From: Candidatus Kapaibacterium sp.
GTDB taxonomy: Bacteria; Bacteroidota; Ignavibacteria; Kapaibacteriales; UBA2268
DNA length: 64,000 bases
Direction: 5' to 3'
Assembly: GCA_938031175.1 (NCBI GenBank)
Contig: CALHGZ010000005.1
Location: forward strand, 124,001-188,000
Made by a program: the position numbers and the translations under genes
The notes under the pieces: model-generated
Told to the model about the DNA's origin: nothing
The model's database searches: none
The model's input: the letters and a program-made list of their open reading frames with translations, nothing else
Shown: positions 17,602-26,213 of the stretch, piece after piece
Numbering within the stretch: position 1 is the stretch's first letter
Layout: each line of letters opens with the position of its first letter

Positions 17602-19548
17602 ATGGAAACTAAGAATCCCTTGTGGTATCCATCGAATGAATTGATGCTGAATTCTAATATGATGAAGTTTTTAAAATCAGTGAATAATCATTTCGGATTA
17701 GATTTAAAAAATTACAGTGAATTATATAAATGGTCAGTTACTAATATAGAACAATTTTGGAGTTTTCTACTATCTAATTCTCCGATTAAACTGCATAAAA
17801 AATATAATCAAATACTAATGAGGAAGGAAAATACAATCCAGTGGGCTAAATGGTTTGATGGTGCAACTCTAAATTTTGCAGAAACTCTTTTAAGTTGCGA
17901 AAATGATAATATTGCTATCATAAGTAAAACCGAGGAAGGCTCAATTAGAAAAATAACTTACAAAGAGTTGAAAAATTTAACTGCAAAAGTCCAATATGCA
18001 TTGAAGATGAGCGGTGTTAAAAAAGGTGATAGGGTTGCTGGCTATATAGCCAACATACCTGAAGCAGTTATCTCGATGCTTGCCACTACCTCTTTGGGAG
18101 CATTATGGTCATCTACTTCACCTGATTTTGGCTTGAAAGGAGTTTTGGATAGATTTGGACAAATTAAACCTAAAGTACTTTTTGCCGTCGATGGATATAT
18201 CTACAACGGACAGGTTTTTAGTTCCAAGGAAATTATTGAAAAGATTGTTGAATCAATACCAGAAATTGTAAAAATTGTAATTATTGATATTATCCAAGAG
18301 TCAGATACTTTTAGTGGAAGTAAATATACTAAATGGGATGATTTTGTTAATAACGACAATTTCGAGCTTGAATATGAATTGACTGATTTTAACTATCCTG
18401 TATATATAATGTATTCATCCGGAACAACCGGAGTACCAAAATGCATTGTTCATGGCTCTGGTGGAACTTTACTACAACACTACAAAGAAATATATTTGCA
18501 TACTAATCTTAAGCCGGGTGATAAGATATTTTTCTATACCACCTGTGGATGGATGATGTGGAATTGGTTAGTCAGTTCACTTATGATTTCAGCGACTGTT
18601 GTATTATATGATGGCAGTCCGGCTTATCCAGATTTCAAGATCCTTTGGGATTTGATTGATGAGGAAAATGTAAATGTTTTTGGTACAAGTCCTAAGTATT
18701 TATCAGCTTGCCAGAAAATGAAGCTAAAACCGATTGAAAGTCATAATTTATCGAGTTTACAAACAATATTATCAACTGGTGCACCTTTGACAAAAGAAAA
18801 TTTCAATTGGATATATGAACAAGTAAAAAGTGATGTCCAATTATCCTCAATATCTGGTGGTACTGATATTATATCTTGTTTTATGCTTGGCAATCCCTTG
18901 CTTCCAGTATATTCGGAAGAAATTCAGTGCCGTGGTTTGGGAATGAAAGTTGAAGCATTTAATGAAAATGGAGAGCCTGTAATTAATCAAAAAGGAGAAC
19001 TTGTTTGTACAGAACCATTCCCATCTATGCCTGTATTTTTTTGGAATGATGAAACTGGTGAGAAATATACAAGTACATATTTTGATTTTTATCCGGGTGT
19101 TTGGAGGCATGGCGATTTTATAATGATAACTGATCGTGAGACAGTAATTGTTTTTGGCCGTTCCGATGCAACATTAAATCGTAGTGGAATCAGATTTGGT
19201 ACAGCAGAAATCTACAGAGTAGTTGAAGCTATTGAGGAGGTTAAGGACAGTCTTGTTGTCGGGCAAAAATGGAAAGATGATATAAGAATAATTCTCTTTG
19301 TCGTATTAAATGAAGGATATTTACTAGATGAGAATTTGAAACAAAAAATCTTATATGAAATACGTACCAATCTCACACCACGACATTTGCCTGATAGAAT
19401 TATCCAAATAAAAGATGTGCCCGTAACATTGAATGGTAAAAAAGTAGAACTTGCTGTTACCAAAATCTTAAACGGTGAGGAAGTAACCAATCGTGCATCT
19501 CTTGCAAACCCAGATGCTTTGGAACAATTCATAAATTTAAAAATTTGA
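17602..19548 (+). CDS. aacS: acetoacetyl-CoA synthetase
   Basis: A 648-residue ANL-family ligase that activates acetoacetate, the end product of homogentisate breakdown, to acetoacetyl-CoA. Motifs are the N-terminal ACAS_N region (WSVTNIEQFWSFL), YKELKNLTAKVQ, the P-loop-like YSSGTTGVPKCIVHGSGG, TTCGWMMWNWL, ISGGTDIISCF and GRSDATLNRSGIRFGTAEIYR, with the LNGKKVELAV lysine near the C-terminus. The acetyl-CoA synthetase-like sequence plus the GTDI and RHGDF segments fit the acetoacetate subfamily. It ends the operon; the xthA reading frame starts 11 bp later. Confidence 0.93.
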   Translation: METKNPLWYPSNELMLNSNMMKFLKSVNNHFGLDLKNYSELYKWSVTNIEQFWSFLLSNSPIKLHKKYNQILMRKENTIQWAKWFDGATLNFAETLLSCENDNIAIISKTEEGSIRKITYKELKNLTAKVQYALKMSGVKKGDRVAGYIANIPEAVISMLATTSLGALWSSTSPDFGLKGVLDRFGQIKPKVLFAVDGYIYNGQVFSSKEIIEKIVESIPEIVKIVIIDIIQESDTFSGSKYTKWDDFVNNDNFELEYELTDFNYPVYIMYSSGTTGVPKCIVHGSGGTLLQHYKEIYLHTNLKPGDKIFFYTTCGWMMWNWLVSSLMISATVVLYDGSPAYPDFKILWDLIDEENVNVFGTSPKYLSACQKMKLKPIESHNLSSLQTILSTGAPLTKENFNWIYEQVKSDVQLSSISGGTDIISCFMLGNPLLPVYSEEIQCRGLGMKVEAFNENGEPVINQKGELVCTEPFPSMPVFFWNDETGEKYTSTYFDFYPGVWRHGDFIMITDRETVIVFGRSDATLNRSGIRFGTAEIYRVVEAIEEVKDSLVVGQKWKDDIRIILFVVLNEGYLLDENLKQKILYEIRTNLTPRHLPDRIIQIKDVPVTLNGKKVELAVTKILNGEEVTNRASLANPDALEQFINLKI

Positions 19549-19559
19549 CAGTAAAAGCA

Positions 19560-20366
19560 ATGAAAATTTGTAGTTGGAATATAAACGGTTATAGAGCTAT
19601 AACAGGTCAAAACCCAAGCAAAAGGTACGACAAAATTTCAAACGAGAACAAATTATTCGCATTCATAGAATCTAATCAGCCTGATATAGTTTGCCTGCAA
19701 GAGATTAAAGCTGATTTGAATCAAATTTCAGAGGATAGGAAAACATATGATGGTTATATTTCATACTATAACACAGCTAAAATAAAAAAAGGTTATAGTG
19801 GAGTAGCTGTATTTACCAAATATAAGCCAAAATTTATAAATTTTGGTATCGGAATAGAAAAATTCGATAATGAAGGAAGAATTCTTGAACTCGATTTTGA
19901 AGATTTTGTTTTGATGAATGTTTACTTTCCAAATGGAACATCTGGTTATGACCGTGTGGAATATAAACTTGAGTTTTATGATGCTTTATTCAATTATGTT
20001 GAAAAATATAGAAAAAAAGGCAAAAGCTACATAATTTCTGGTGATTACAATACTGCACACAAAGAAATTGATCTTGCTCGTCCCAAAGAAAATGAGAATA
20101 AATCAGGATTTTTACCAGAAGAAAGAGAAAAAATTGATAGAATAGTATCATTAGGATATGTTGACACTTTTAGAATGTTTTGCAATGAAGGAGGCCATTA
20201 TACCTGGTGGAGTCAAAGAGGTAGTGCTAGAGAGCGAAATGTAGGCTGGCGTATTGATTATCATTTTGTCACATCCGATTTAATTAAAATGGTTAAGAAT
20301 TCTATGATCCAACCGAATGTAGAGGGTTCAGACCATTGCCCGATTATACTTGAAATTAATTTGTAG
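19560..20366 (+). CDS. xthA: exodeoxyribonuclease III / AP endonuclease
   Basis: A 268-residue endonuclease/exonuclease/phosphatase-fold enzyme for base-excision repair. It starts MKICSWNINGYRA and has VCLQEIKA (metal-binding Glu), FPNGTSGYDRVEYKL, ISGDYNTAHKEIDL, the GWRIDYHFVTSDL motif and the terminal SDHCPIILEI with catalytic Asp-His. I chose the ATG at 19560; a TTG at 19545 would add five residues and overlap the aacS stop. The CHASE2 gene begins 9 bp downstream, so it may be cotranscribed. Confidence 0.95.
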   Translation: MKICSWNINGYRAITGQNPSKRYDKISNENKLFAFIESNQPDIVCLQEIKADLNQISEDRKTYDGYISYYNTAKIKKGYSGVAVFTKYKPKFINFGIGIEKFDNEGRILELDFEDFVLMNVYFPNGTSGYDRVEYKLEFYDALFNYVEKYRKKGKSYIISGDYNTAHKEIDLARPKENENKSGFLPEEREKIDRIVSLGYVDTFRMFCNEGGHYTWWSQRGSARERNVGWRIDYHFVTSDLIKMVKNSMIQPNVEGSDHCPIILEINL

Positions 20367-20375
20367 GTAATAATT

Positions 20376-21608
20376 ATGCGGATATCCCATAAAAAAAAGG
20401 GTATTTTTTTTAACTGGGATAATTTTTTTAGTATGCTTCTAATTATTTTTGTTTTGAAATTTTTGCCAATCATTTTTTACCTCGATTTTTTAGACCCAAT
20501 TCAGAATACACTTGAAGATTTTCAAATTTCTGATTTAGTATTTTCAAGGATAATCGAAGAGAAAAATATTCCGGTTGATAGCAATGTAATTTTAATAAAT
20601 ATTAGTAGATTGCAACGTGATGAAATAGCCCATCTTCTTGAAATAGTCATCGAAAATGATCCCAAAGTAATTGGTCTAGATGCCTTTTTTATTGATAGGA
20701 AAGAACCTTCGAGTGATAGTTTGTTGTCAAATGTTATTTCTCGAGCTAAAAATCTTGTATTGGTAAGTAAATTAACTGATTTGGATACTAATTCTTGGGT
20801 TTGGAATGGTATAATTTTAAGTGATTCTATGTTTTCAAAAAATACTTTTCATGGCTATGCTAATCTTATTTTAGATGAAGATTCAACAAGAACTGTTAGG
20901 ATGTTTACTCCTTACCAAATTGTCAAAGATGATACAATAAATTCATTTGCAGTTGAAATAGTAAAGCTATATGATGAAAAAGCATATCAACTTTTTTATT
21001 CAAGAGGAAATGAATTGGAGATTATAAGTTTTAAAGGTAATACAAATAAATTTCATACAATCGATTATACAGAATTTTTTAAAGGTGATAGGAATTTCTC
21101 AGAATTAAAAGGGAAAATAGCTTTATTAGGATACATCGGACCTAAACTAAATGTATTATCAAATGAAGATATATTTTATACTCCATTAAACGACAAATAT
21201 GTAGGCAAGAGTTATCCAGATATGTACGGAGTAGTTATATGGGCTAATATTATAGCAATGATTTTAGACCAAAATCACTATTATATAATTCCTGACTGGC
21301 TGTCTCAAGTATTAATATTTTTTATATTGTATTTTGTTGTGTCTATATATACATTGATTCGATACAAGTTATCATCTGTTTATGAAAGTTTTACAATAAT
21401 TTGGAATCTGGCTAGCATATTTTTATTTGCTTTCATAATTGCTTTATCATTTTATTTGTTAAAAATTGATTTACATATTGAGGGTATATTTTTCGGATTG
21501 ATTATATCAAAACAGATCTATGAAGTTTGGGTAGATTCATTGAAACTTTTTATACTTGACTTCGTAAGGCAGATAAAAGGACAAACTTTAATCATAGGTG
21601 AAGATTAA
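20376..21608 (+). CDS. CHASE2-domain membrane protein, first copy
   Basis: A 410-residue protein with one membrane helix near residues 12-33, a CHASE2 extracytoplasmic sensor domain (about 38-300) and a cluster of three membrane helices (about 305-390). Recognisable CHASE2 segments are NVILINISRLQRDEI, PKVIGLDAFFIDRK, HGYANLILDED, KGKIALLGYIGP and YTPLNDKYVGKSYPDMYGVVIWAN. CHASE2 is normally fused to a kinase, cyclase or CHAT-type output, but here nothing follows the last helix except about 20 residues. The gene is followed by a full-length paralogue with a 5' overlap or 4-bp gap depending on the start. Confidence 0.85.
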   Translation: MRISHKKKGIFFNWDNFFSMLLIIFVLKFLPIIFYLDFLDPIQNTLEDFQISDLVFSRIIEEKNIPVDSNVILINISRLQRDEIAHLLEIVIENDPKVIGLDAFFIDRKEPSSDSLLSNVISRAKNLVLVSKLTDLDTNSWVWNGIILSDSMFSKNTFHGYANLILDEDSTRTVRMFTPYQIVKDDTINSFAVEIVKLYDEKAYQLFYSRGNELEIISFKGNTNKFHTIDYTEFFKGDRNFSELKGKIALLGYIGPKLNVLSNEDIFYTPLNDKYVGKSYPDMYGVVIWANIIAMILDQNHYYIIPDWLSQVLIFFILYFVVSIYTLIRYKLSSVYESFTIIWNLASIFLFAFIIALSFYLLKIDLHIEGIFFGLIISKQIYEVWVDSLKLFILDFVRQIKGQTLIIGED

Positions 21609-21612
21609 TTTA

Positions 21613-22830
21613 ATGGAAGTTAAATTTAAATATAATTTTAAGGAAGGGCTAATAGATAGCTTTTTAAGTACTATTATGATTATATTAATAATTTTATTAA
21701 CTCCATTATTGCTTTTTAATATAAATTTGTTACATCCATTTATAAATGCATTTGAAGACATTCAAATAACCGATGTTAATTATTCTAAATTCAGAGATCC
21801 ATCAATAATACCTGCTGATACTAATATAGTAATTTTTGATATAGAGGATCTAAATCCCTTAGGTTTAAGAATGCTTCTTATGAAATTAATTGAGCATAAA
21901 CCAAAAGTATTGGCTATAGACAAAATATTGGAAAAAAGTGATAATGAATTGGACAACATAGCTTTACGTGAATTATTGAAGGAATTTGACAATCTTGTAT
22001 TATCATCACGTTTAATCGATCCTAATTTCAAAAAATATAAATGTGATAGTATCTATTATGGTGAACTTGAATTCCAAGATATTGCTATTTATGGATTTAC
22101 AAATCTATTAGATGAGAATGAGAAAGAATTTAAAACGGTTCGGGAATTCATATTAGGATTTAATATTAAAGACAACTTTATTCATTCTTTTCCAGTGCAA
22201 ATTGCCCGGCTTTATAGCAAATCTGCGTATGACGATTTAATCAGCCGAGGTAATAGTAGTGAAATTATAAATTATCGTGGAAATATAAAAAAATTCAGTT
22301 TTGCTAATGGTGATGATATTGTCAATCATTATGAAGATTTAAAATTTGTTGAAGGGAAAATTGTACTTCTTGGAGTTGATGGTTTCTTCAGAGGATATGA
22401 TTTATTGGAAAGTTTATATTATACACCAATGAACCGAAATACTTCTGGAAGAACTTTTCCGGATATGTCAGAGGTTGTTATTAATGCTAATATTATCTCG
22501 ATGATTTTAGATAGGAATTATATAAATTCAATGCCAAAATGGCTGGGTTATTTAATTGCTGTCATGATTTGCTTTTTAACCTGTTTAGTTTTCGATTACA
22601 TAAACAAGAAAAACAAAAAGTGGTATGAATTGTCGAGTTTACTAATATTTGTGATTGTATCAATAATTTTATTATTTTTAACATTAATTATATTTGATTT
22701 TTATAATTACCAATTACGTTTAACAGAAGCCTTATTTACAATAGCATTAGCTGTATTCGTCTATCAAATATACGCTGATTCAATAAAACCGATAACAATT
22801 AAAATTTACAATATTTTTAGAAAGGGATGA
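21613..22830 (+). CDS. CHASE2-domain membrane protein, second copy
   Basis: A paralogue of the preceding gene (405 residues from this ATG). It has the same layout: one helix near 15-36, a CHASE2 domain (IVIFDIEDLNPLGLRML, PKVLAIDKILEK, YGFTNLLDENEKEFKTVREF, VEGKIVLLGVDG, YTPMNRNTSGRTFPDMSEVVINAN) and three C-terminal helices, again with no output domain. A GTG at 21598 would add five residues and overlap the previous gene by 11 bp. I prefer ATG 21613 because an AGGTGAAG run at 21597-21604 is well placed as its ribosome-binding site. The FecR-like gene starts in an ATGA overlap with its stop. Confidence 0.85.
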   Translation: MEVKFKYNFKEGLIDSFLSTIMIILIILLTPLLLFNINLLHPFINAFEDIQITDVNYSKFRDPSIIPADTNIVIFDIEDLNPLGLRMLLMKLIEHKPKVLAIDKILEKSDNELDNIALRELLKEFDNLVLSSRLIDPNFKKYKCDSIYYGELEFQDIAIYGFTNLLDENEKEFKTVREFILGFNIKDNFIHSFPVQIARLYSKSAYDDLISRGNSSEIINYRGNIKKFSFANGDDIVNHYEDLKFVEGKIVLLGVDGFFRGYDLLESLYYTPMNRNTSGRTFPDMSEVVINANIISMILDRNYINSMPKWLGYLIAVMICFLTCLVFDYINKKNKKWYELSSLLIFVIVSIILLFLTLIIFDFYNYQLRLTEALFTIALAVFVYQIYADSIKPITIKIYNIFRKG

Positions 22831-23804
22831 AAATGAAAAAAATTATACTTTTATTATTAGCTGTTTTTCTTACCGCACAAGTTTTCGCTCAGCAAGGTAA
22901 ATTTAAAGTACTTGCTGTTAAAGGTGAAGTTAAATATGCTAAATCAGAAAAAGGACCTTGGGAGCCATTAACATTAAAAGCAGAATTAAACGAAAACACC
23001 TTAATCAAATTGGAATCAGACAATTATGTCGGTTTGATTCATCAAAGTGGGAAAACATTAGAGCTGAAAAATAAAGGCAAATTCAAAATAGCAGATTTAT
23101 CTAAAGACATTGAAAAAAAACCTGCAAATATTACCAAAAGATTGACTGCATATCTTTTAGAAGAAGTGAATCAATATGATGATATAATGTCAAAAGGAAA
23201 TTACAGAAAAAATATGCAGGAAACTGGAGCTGTTGAAAGAAGCGTTGAAATCATGAACGATTATTCAACTGAAGAATCAATAGTGGATTTACTTACTGAA
23301 ATGAACGCAATTACTTTAATTTCTCCAAGAAAGTCTAACGTTATAAATGGTAAAATTACATTTAGTTGGGAACTTAACCCTGATATCAAAGAATATAAGT
23401 TATATCTGCATGATAGATTTGATAGGGAAGTTTTTAGTACAACCACTTCCAACACAAGTGTAACAATTGATTTAAATGAACTTAATTTAGACCCTGATGT
23501 TTATTATTTCTGGAATGTCAGTGATAAAAATAATCCATTATCAAAATCATATGATTGTGCTTTTCTTATTCTTAATGCTGAGGAGCAGGCAAAAATTCAG
23601 AATGATATTAAGAACATATATTCAGAATTAGAATGGAGTGATTCCCCGATAAATAATCTCGTATTGGCAACTTATTACAATGAGAATCAGCTTTATTTCA
23701 ATGCATTAGAACATTATGAAAAAGCAATGACAAAAGCACCTGACATTGATGATTTCAAAAAGTTTTATGAATTATTCAGATTTAAAGTAAGTTCCTTGTA
23801 CTAA
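22827..23804 (+). CDS. periplasmic FecR-like domain protein, first of three
   Basis: A 325-residue exported protein. The signal peptide (residues 1-22) ends in AQVFAQ. A FecR-like beta domain follows (FKVLAVKGEVKYAKSEKG, NYVGLIHQSGKTLEL). Next comes a helical linker with a conserved YRKNMQETGAVERS, an Ig-like strand domain (ITFSWELNPDIKEYKLYL, VYYFWNV) and a TPR-like end (LYFNALEHYEKAMTKAPD). There is no anti-sigma helix, so it is not a classical FecR sigma regulator. It shares its architecture with the next two genes. The ATG overlaps the CHASE2 stop (ATGA), which indicates translational coupling. Confidence 0.75.
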   Translation: MKMKKIILLLLAVFLTAQVFAQQGKFKVLAVKGEVKYAKSEKGPWEPLTLKAELNENTLIKLESDNYVGLIHQSGKTLELKNKGKFKIADLSKDIEKKPANITKRLTAYLLEEVNQYDDIMSKGNYRKNMQETGAVERSVEIMNDYSTEESIVDLLTEMNAITLISPRKSNVINGKITFSWELNPDIKEYKLYLHDRFDREVFSTTTSNTSVTIDLNELNLDPDVYYFWNVSDKNNPLSKSYDCAFLILNAEEQAKIQNDIKNIYSELEWSDSPINNLVLATYYNENQLYFNALEHYEKAMTKAPDIDDFKKFYELFRFKVSSLY

Positions 23805-23827
23805 AAAATAAAAAAATAGGTGTTATA

Positions 23828-24742
23828 ATGAATGTAATTAGAATTTTATCTATATTATTTATAGTGATGTTTTTAAATGTGCAATTCGCTTTTTCAACAA
23901 TAACTTACGAATTTCACGTATTGGCTATTAATGGAACTATAGATTATAAGAACAAAGGAGTTGATGAATGGAAGCGATTGAAAATTGGTGATATTTTAGA
24001 TACTGCGCATATAATTAGGCTGAGTAAAAACTCTTATCTCGGTTTAGTCCATAAAACTGGATATACTCTGGAGCTATCCCAGAATAAATTATATGAAGTC
24101 AAATCGCTCGTTCAAAGACAAAATACAAAAAGAACCAATGCAATCGATATTATAAAATTTCACATTCTTAATTTGTTCGACAACAACCATGGCAGAGATA
24201 GAAATTATCGTGAAAACATGAAAAGTGTTGCAACTATCGAGAGAGGGTTGGAAAACGTAAATCTTAATGAATATCCAAAATATACACGTTTTACATCCAC
24301 AAAAGTAACATTCACTTGGGATAAAAGAAGAGCTAAAAATATTAATTTCAAAATTTTTGATGAAAATAACCATATTTTACTTGATACGATTATAAATGAT
24401 AGTAAAATTGATGTTGATCTTTCTAAACTCAAAGTAAACGAAAACCAACTATACTTTTGGTCAATTGAATCTAAAAATTCTGGTTTTGCTGAAAATAAAG
24501 TTTTTAAGTTTATCATAATAGATAAAGAACTCAGAGATGAAATTCAAAGTGAACTTAAAAATCTTAGTAAAAATTTAAATCCCAAAAGTCCTCTTGATAA
24601 TCTTATTTTAGCTGGATTTTACGATTATCACGAATTATACTATGATTCCTATAACACTTTAAAAAAAATCAAGCAATTAGCCCCGAATATTTCATTTTAT
24701 TCTCAATATTTCGAGGATTGGTATATGAGTAAAGTTAAATAA
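23828..24742 (+). CDS. periplasmic FecR-like domain protein, second of three
   Basis: A 304-residue paralogue of the preceding protein. The signal peptide covers about residues 1-23. The FecR-like domain has FHVLAINGTIDYKNKGVDEW and SYLGLVHKTGYTLEL; the linker motif YRENMKSVATIERG, an Ig-like domain (KVTFTWDKRRAKNINFKI, LYFWSIES) and a short TPR-like C-terminus (DYHELYYDSYNTLKKIKQLAPN) follow. It is the most divergent and shortest of the three. The gap to the previous gene is 23 bp. Function unknown; probably periplasmic and linked to the CHASE2 pair. Confidence 0.72.
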   Translation: MNVIRILSILFIVMFLNVQFAFSTITYEFHVLAINGTIDYKNKGVDEWKRLKIGDILDTAHIIRLSKNSYLGLVHKTGYTLELSQNKLYEVKSLVQRQNTKRTNAIDIIKFHILNLFDNNHGRDRNYRENMKSVATIERGLENVNLNEYPKYTRFTSTKVTFTWDKRRAKNINFKIFDENNHILLDTIINDSKIDVDLSKLKVNENQLYFWSIESKNSGFAENKVFKFIIIDKELRDEIQSELKNLSKNLNPKSPLDNLILAGFYDYHELYYDSYNTLKKIKQLAPNISFYSQYFEDWYMSKVK

Positions 24743-24771
24743 TTTAATACACTATTACCCAAGGAGGCTCT

Positions 24772-25812
24772 ATGAACTCCTTTAGATTATTTTTGATCTT
24801 CCTTATATTTCTCATACTTCAGCAAACAATAATTGCTGATGATTTCTCAGTATTAGCATTAAAAGGTACTGTTTATTATAAAGGCACTAAAGATAAAAAT
24901 TGGCAAAAACTAACTTCAGGTAAGAAATTAAGCATTGATCAAATTATCAAACTTGATGACAAGACCTATATTGGATTAATGCATAAAAGTGGATTAACTG
25001 AAGAACTTGACAAAGCGGGAATATATAAACTCGCCGATATATATAACGATATCATTAAAAGAAAATCTAATATAACAAAAAGATTTACTCAATTTGTTGT
25101 AAACGAGATGAGTTCATCTGATGATTTATTATCAAAAAGTTCATACAGGACAAAAATGAGTGAAACTGGTGCTGTTACTCGTGCTGTTTCGGGTGAAGAG
25201 GAAAGAATAGAAAATTTAGTAATTTTGACCGGTGGCAGTGAAAGTGATTTAGCTCTAATACAAGAATTCACTAATTTTTCTAAATCAATTGATGAACATT
25301 TTATAAATGCACTTTATCCACGCGACTCTTACATTATTGACCAAAAGGTAACCTTTAAATGGCTTCCAAAGAAAGACGTTAAAAATTATCATTTTGTCAT
25401 TTTAGATGAAAAAGATAATAAAATTTTTGAAATAACAACTGTAAATTCACAAATATTAGTGGATTTAGAAGAGGCAAATCTCAAGCAGGAACAGAATTAT
25501 TATTGGCATGTTTATTCAGATGATTGTTCATCAAATGAATATTGCATAAACTGGATTAATGTTAATAATAATCAAGAATTAGCCAATGAAATTATTCCTT
25601 TGATTAAAGAAATAAGTATTAATCCCAAACCATTAGAATGTTTATCTCTCGCATCATATCTTGCTGATAGAAACATTATGCACAAAGCAATCGAATTTTA
25701 TGAAAAAGCTATAAAGTCGGCTCCAGATATTGATACTTACAAAAGAGTATATGCTTCGTATTTATTTAGAGTAGGTTTAGAAAAAGAAGCAATAGAATTA
25801 TTGAAATATTAA
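24772..25812 (+). CDS. periplasmic FecR-like domain protein, third of three
   Basis: A 346-residue paralogue with a signal peptide (about 1-22). The FecR-like domain has FSVLALKGTVYYKGTKDKNW and TYIGLMHKSGLTEEL; the linker motif is YRTKMSETGAVTRA. An inserted segment of about 30 residues (EEERIENLVILTGGSES) precedes the Ig-like domain (KVTFKWLPKKDVKNYHFVI, YYWHVYSD). The TPR-like end (HKAIEFYEKAIKSAPDIDTY) is the best preserved of the three. A clear AAGGAGG site lies before the ATG. Its stop overlaps the convergent DCC gene by 4 bp. Confidence 0.74.
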   Translation: MNSFRLFLIFLIFLILQQTIIADDFSVLALKGTVYYKGTKDKNWQKLTSGKKLSIDQIIKLDDKTYIGLMHKSGLTEELDKAGIYKLADIYNDIIKRKSNITKRFTQFVVNEMSSSDDLLSKSSYRTKMSETGAVTRAVSGEEERIENLVILTGGSESDLALIQEFTNFSKSIDEHFINALYPRDSYIIDQKVTFKWLPKKDVKNYHFVILDEKDNKIFEITTVNSQILVDLEEANLKQEQNYYWHVYSDDCSSNEYCINWINVNNNQELANEIIPLIKEISINPKPLECLSLASYLADRNIMHKAIEFYEKAIKSAPDIDTYKRVYASYLFRVGLEKEAIELLKY

Positions 25813-26204
25813 TTAAGCGAACGTTTGCATATATTAAAGCCTAATAACTGGGAAAGTGTATTTCGATTGGAGGCAATAAAGCGATAAAATGGGCGAGCAA
25901 CAGCACTACTTAGAGGGTTTGAGTGTATGGTTCCGATTAGTTTCCATATTCCATCAAGACGACGTAAAATTTCGAATACTGCTCGTGCTTCTTTGTAAAT
26001 AACTTTTTCTTCAGGGCAATAAAGGATTACTGATTTAACGGCGTCATCTTTATTTAATCCACGCAATCGAATTTCGTTTTCGAGCATTTGATTTGGGAGA
26101 TAATCAAGTTTATTTTCTTTATCTCTGTTTTTAATCCACTCAATAATTATATTACATATACCGCATTCACCGTCGTATATTATTATGTCTTTATTTTGAT
26201 TCAT
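25809..26204 (-). CDS. DCC-family (DUF393) thiol-disulfide oxidoreductase-like protein
   Basis: A 131-residue protein with the DUF393/DCC signature YDGECGIC at residues 10-17 (Cys14 and Cys17). Further on it has SVILYCPEEKVIYKEARAVFEIL and a PFYRFIASNR end, both typical of the family. The fold is thioredoxin-like and a redox role is presumed but not proven. It lies 9 bp downstream of purD and ends convergently with the third FecR-like gene. Confidence 0.88.
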   Translation of the reverse strand: MNQNKDIIIYDGECGICNIIIEWIKNRDKENKLDYLPNQMLENEIRLRGLNKDDAVKSVILYCPEEKVIYKEARAVFEILRRLDGIWKLIGTIHSNPLSSAVARPFYRFIASNRNTLSQLLGFNICKRSLN

Positions 26205-26213
26205 TTTGATAAT

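Noticed and set aside
22827-25812. FecR anti-sigma/sigma factor signalling operon
   Set aside because: There is no ECF sigma factor and no anti-sigma transmembrane layout; the proteins have signal peptides and end in TPR-like repeats.
25809-25812. Overlapping convergent stops (also at 38923-38926) as a regulatory feature
   Set aside because: Both are 4-bp stop-codon overlaps at TTAA and TTAG, a common result of compact gene packing.
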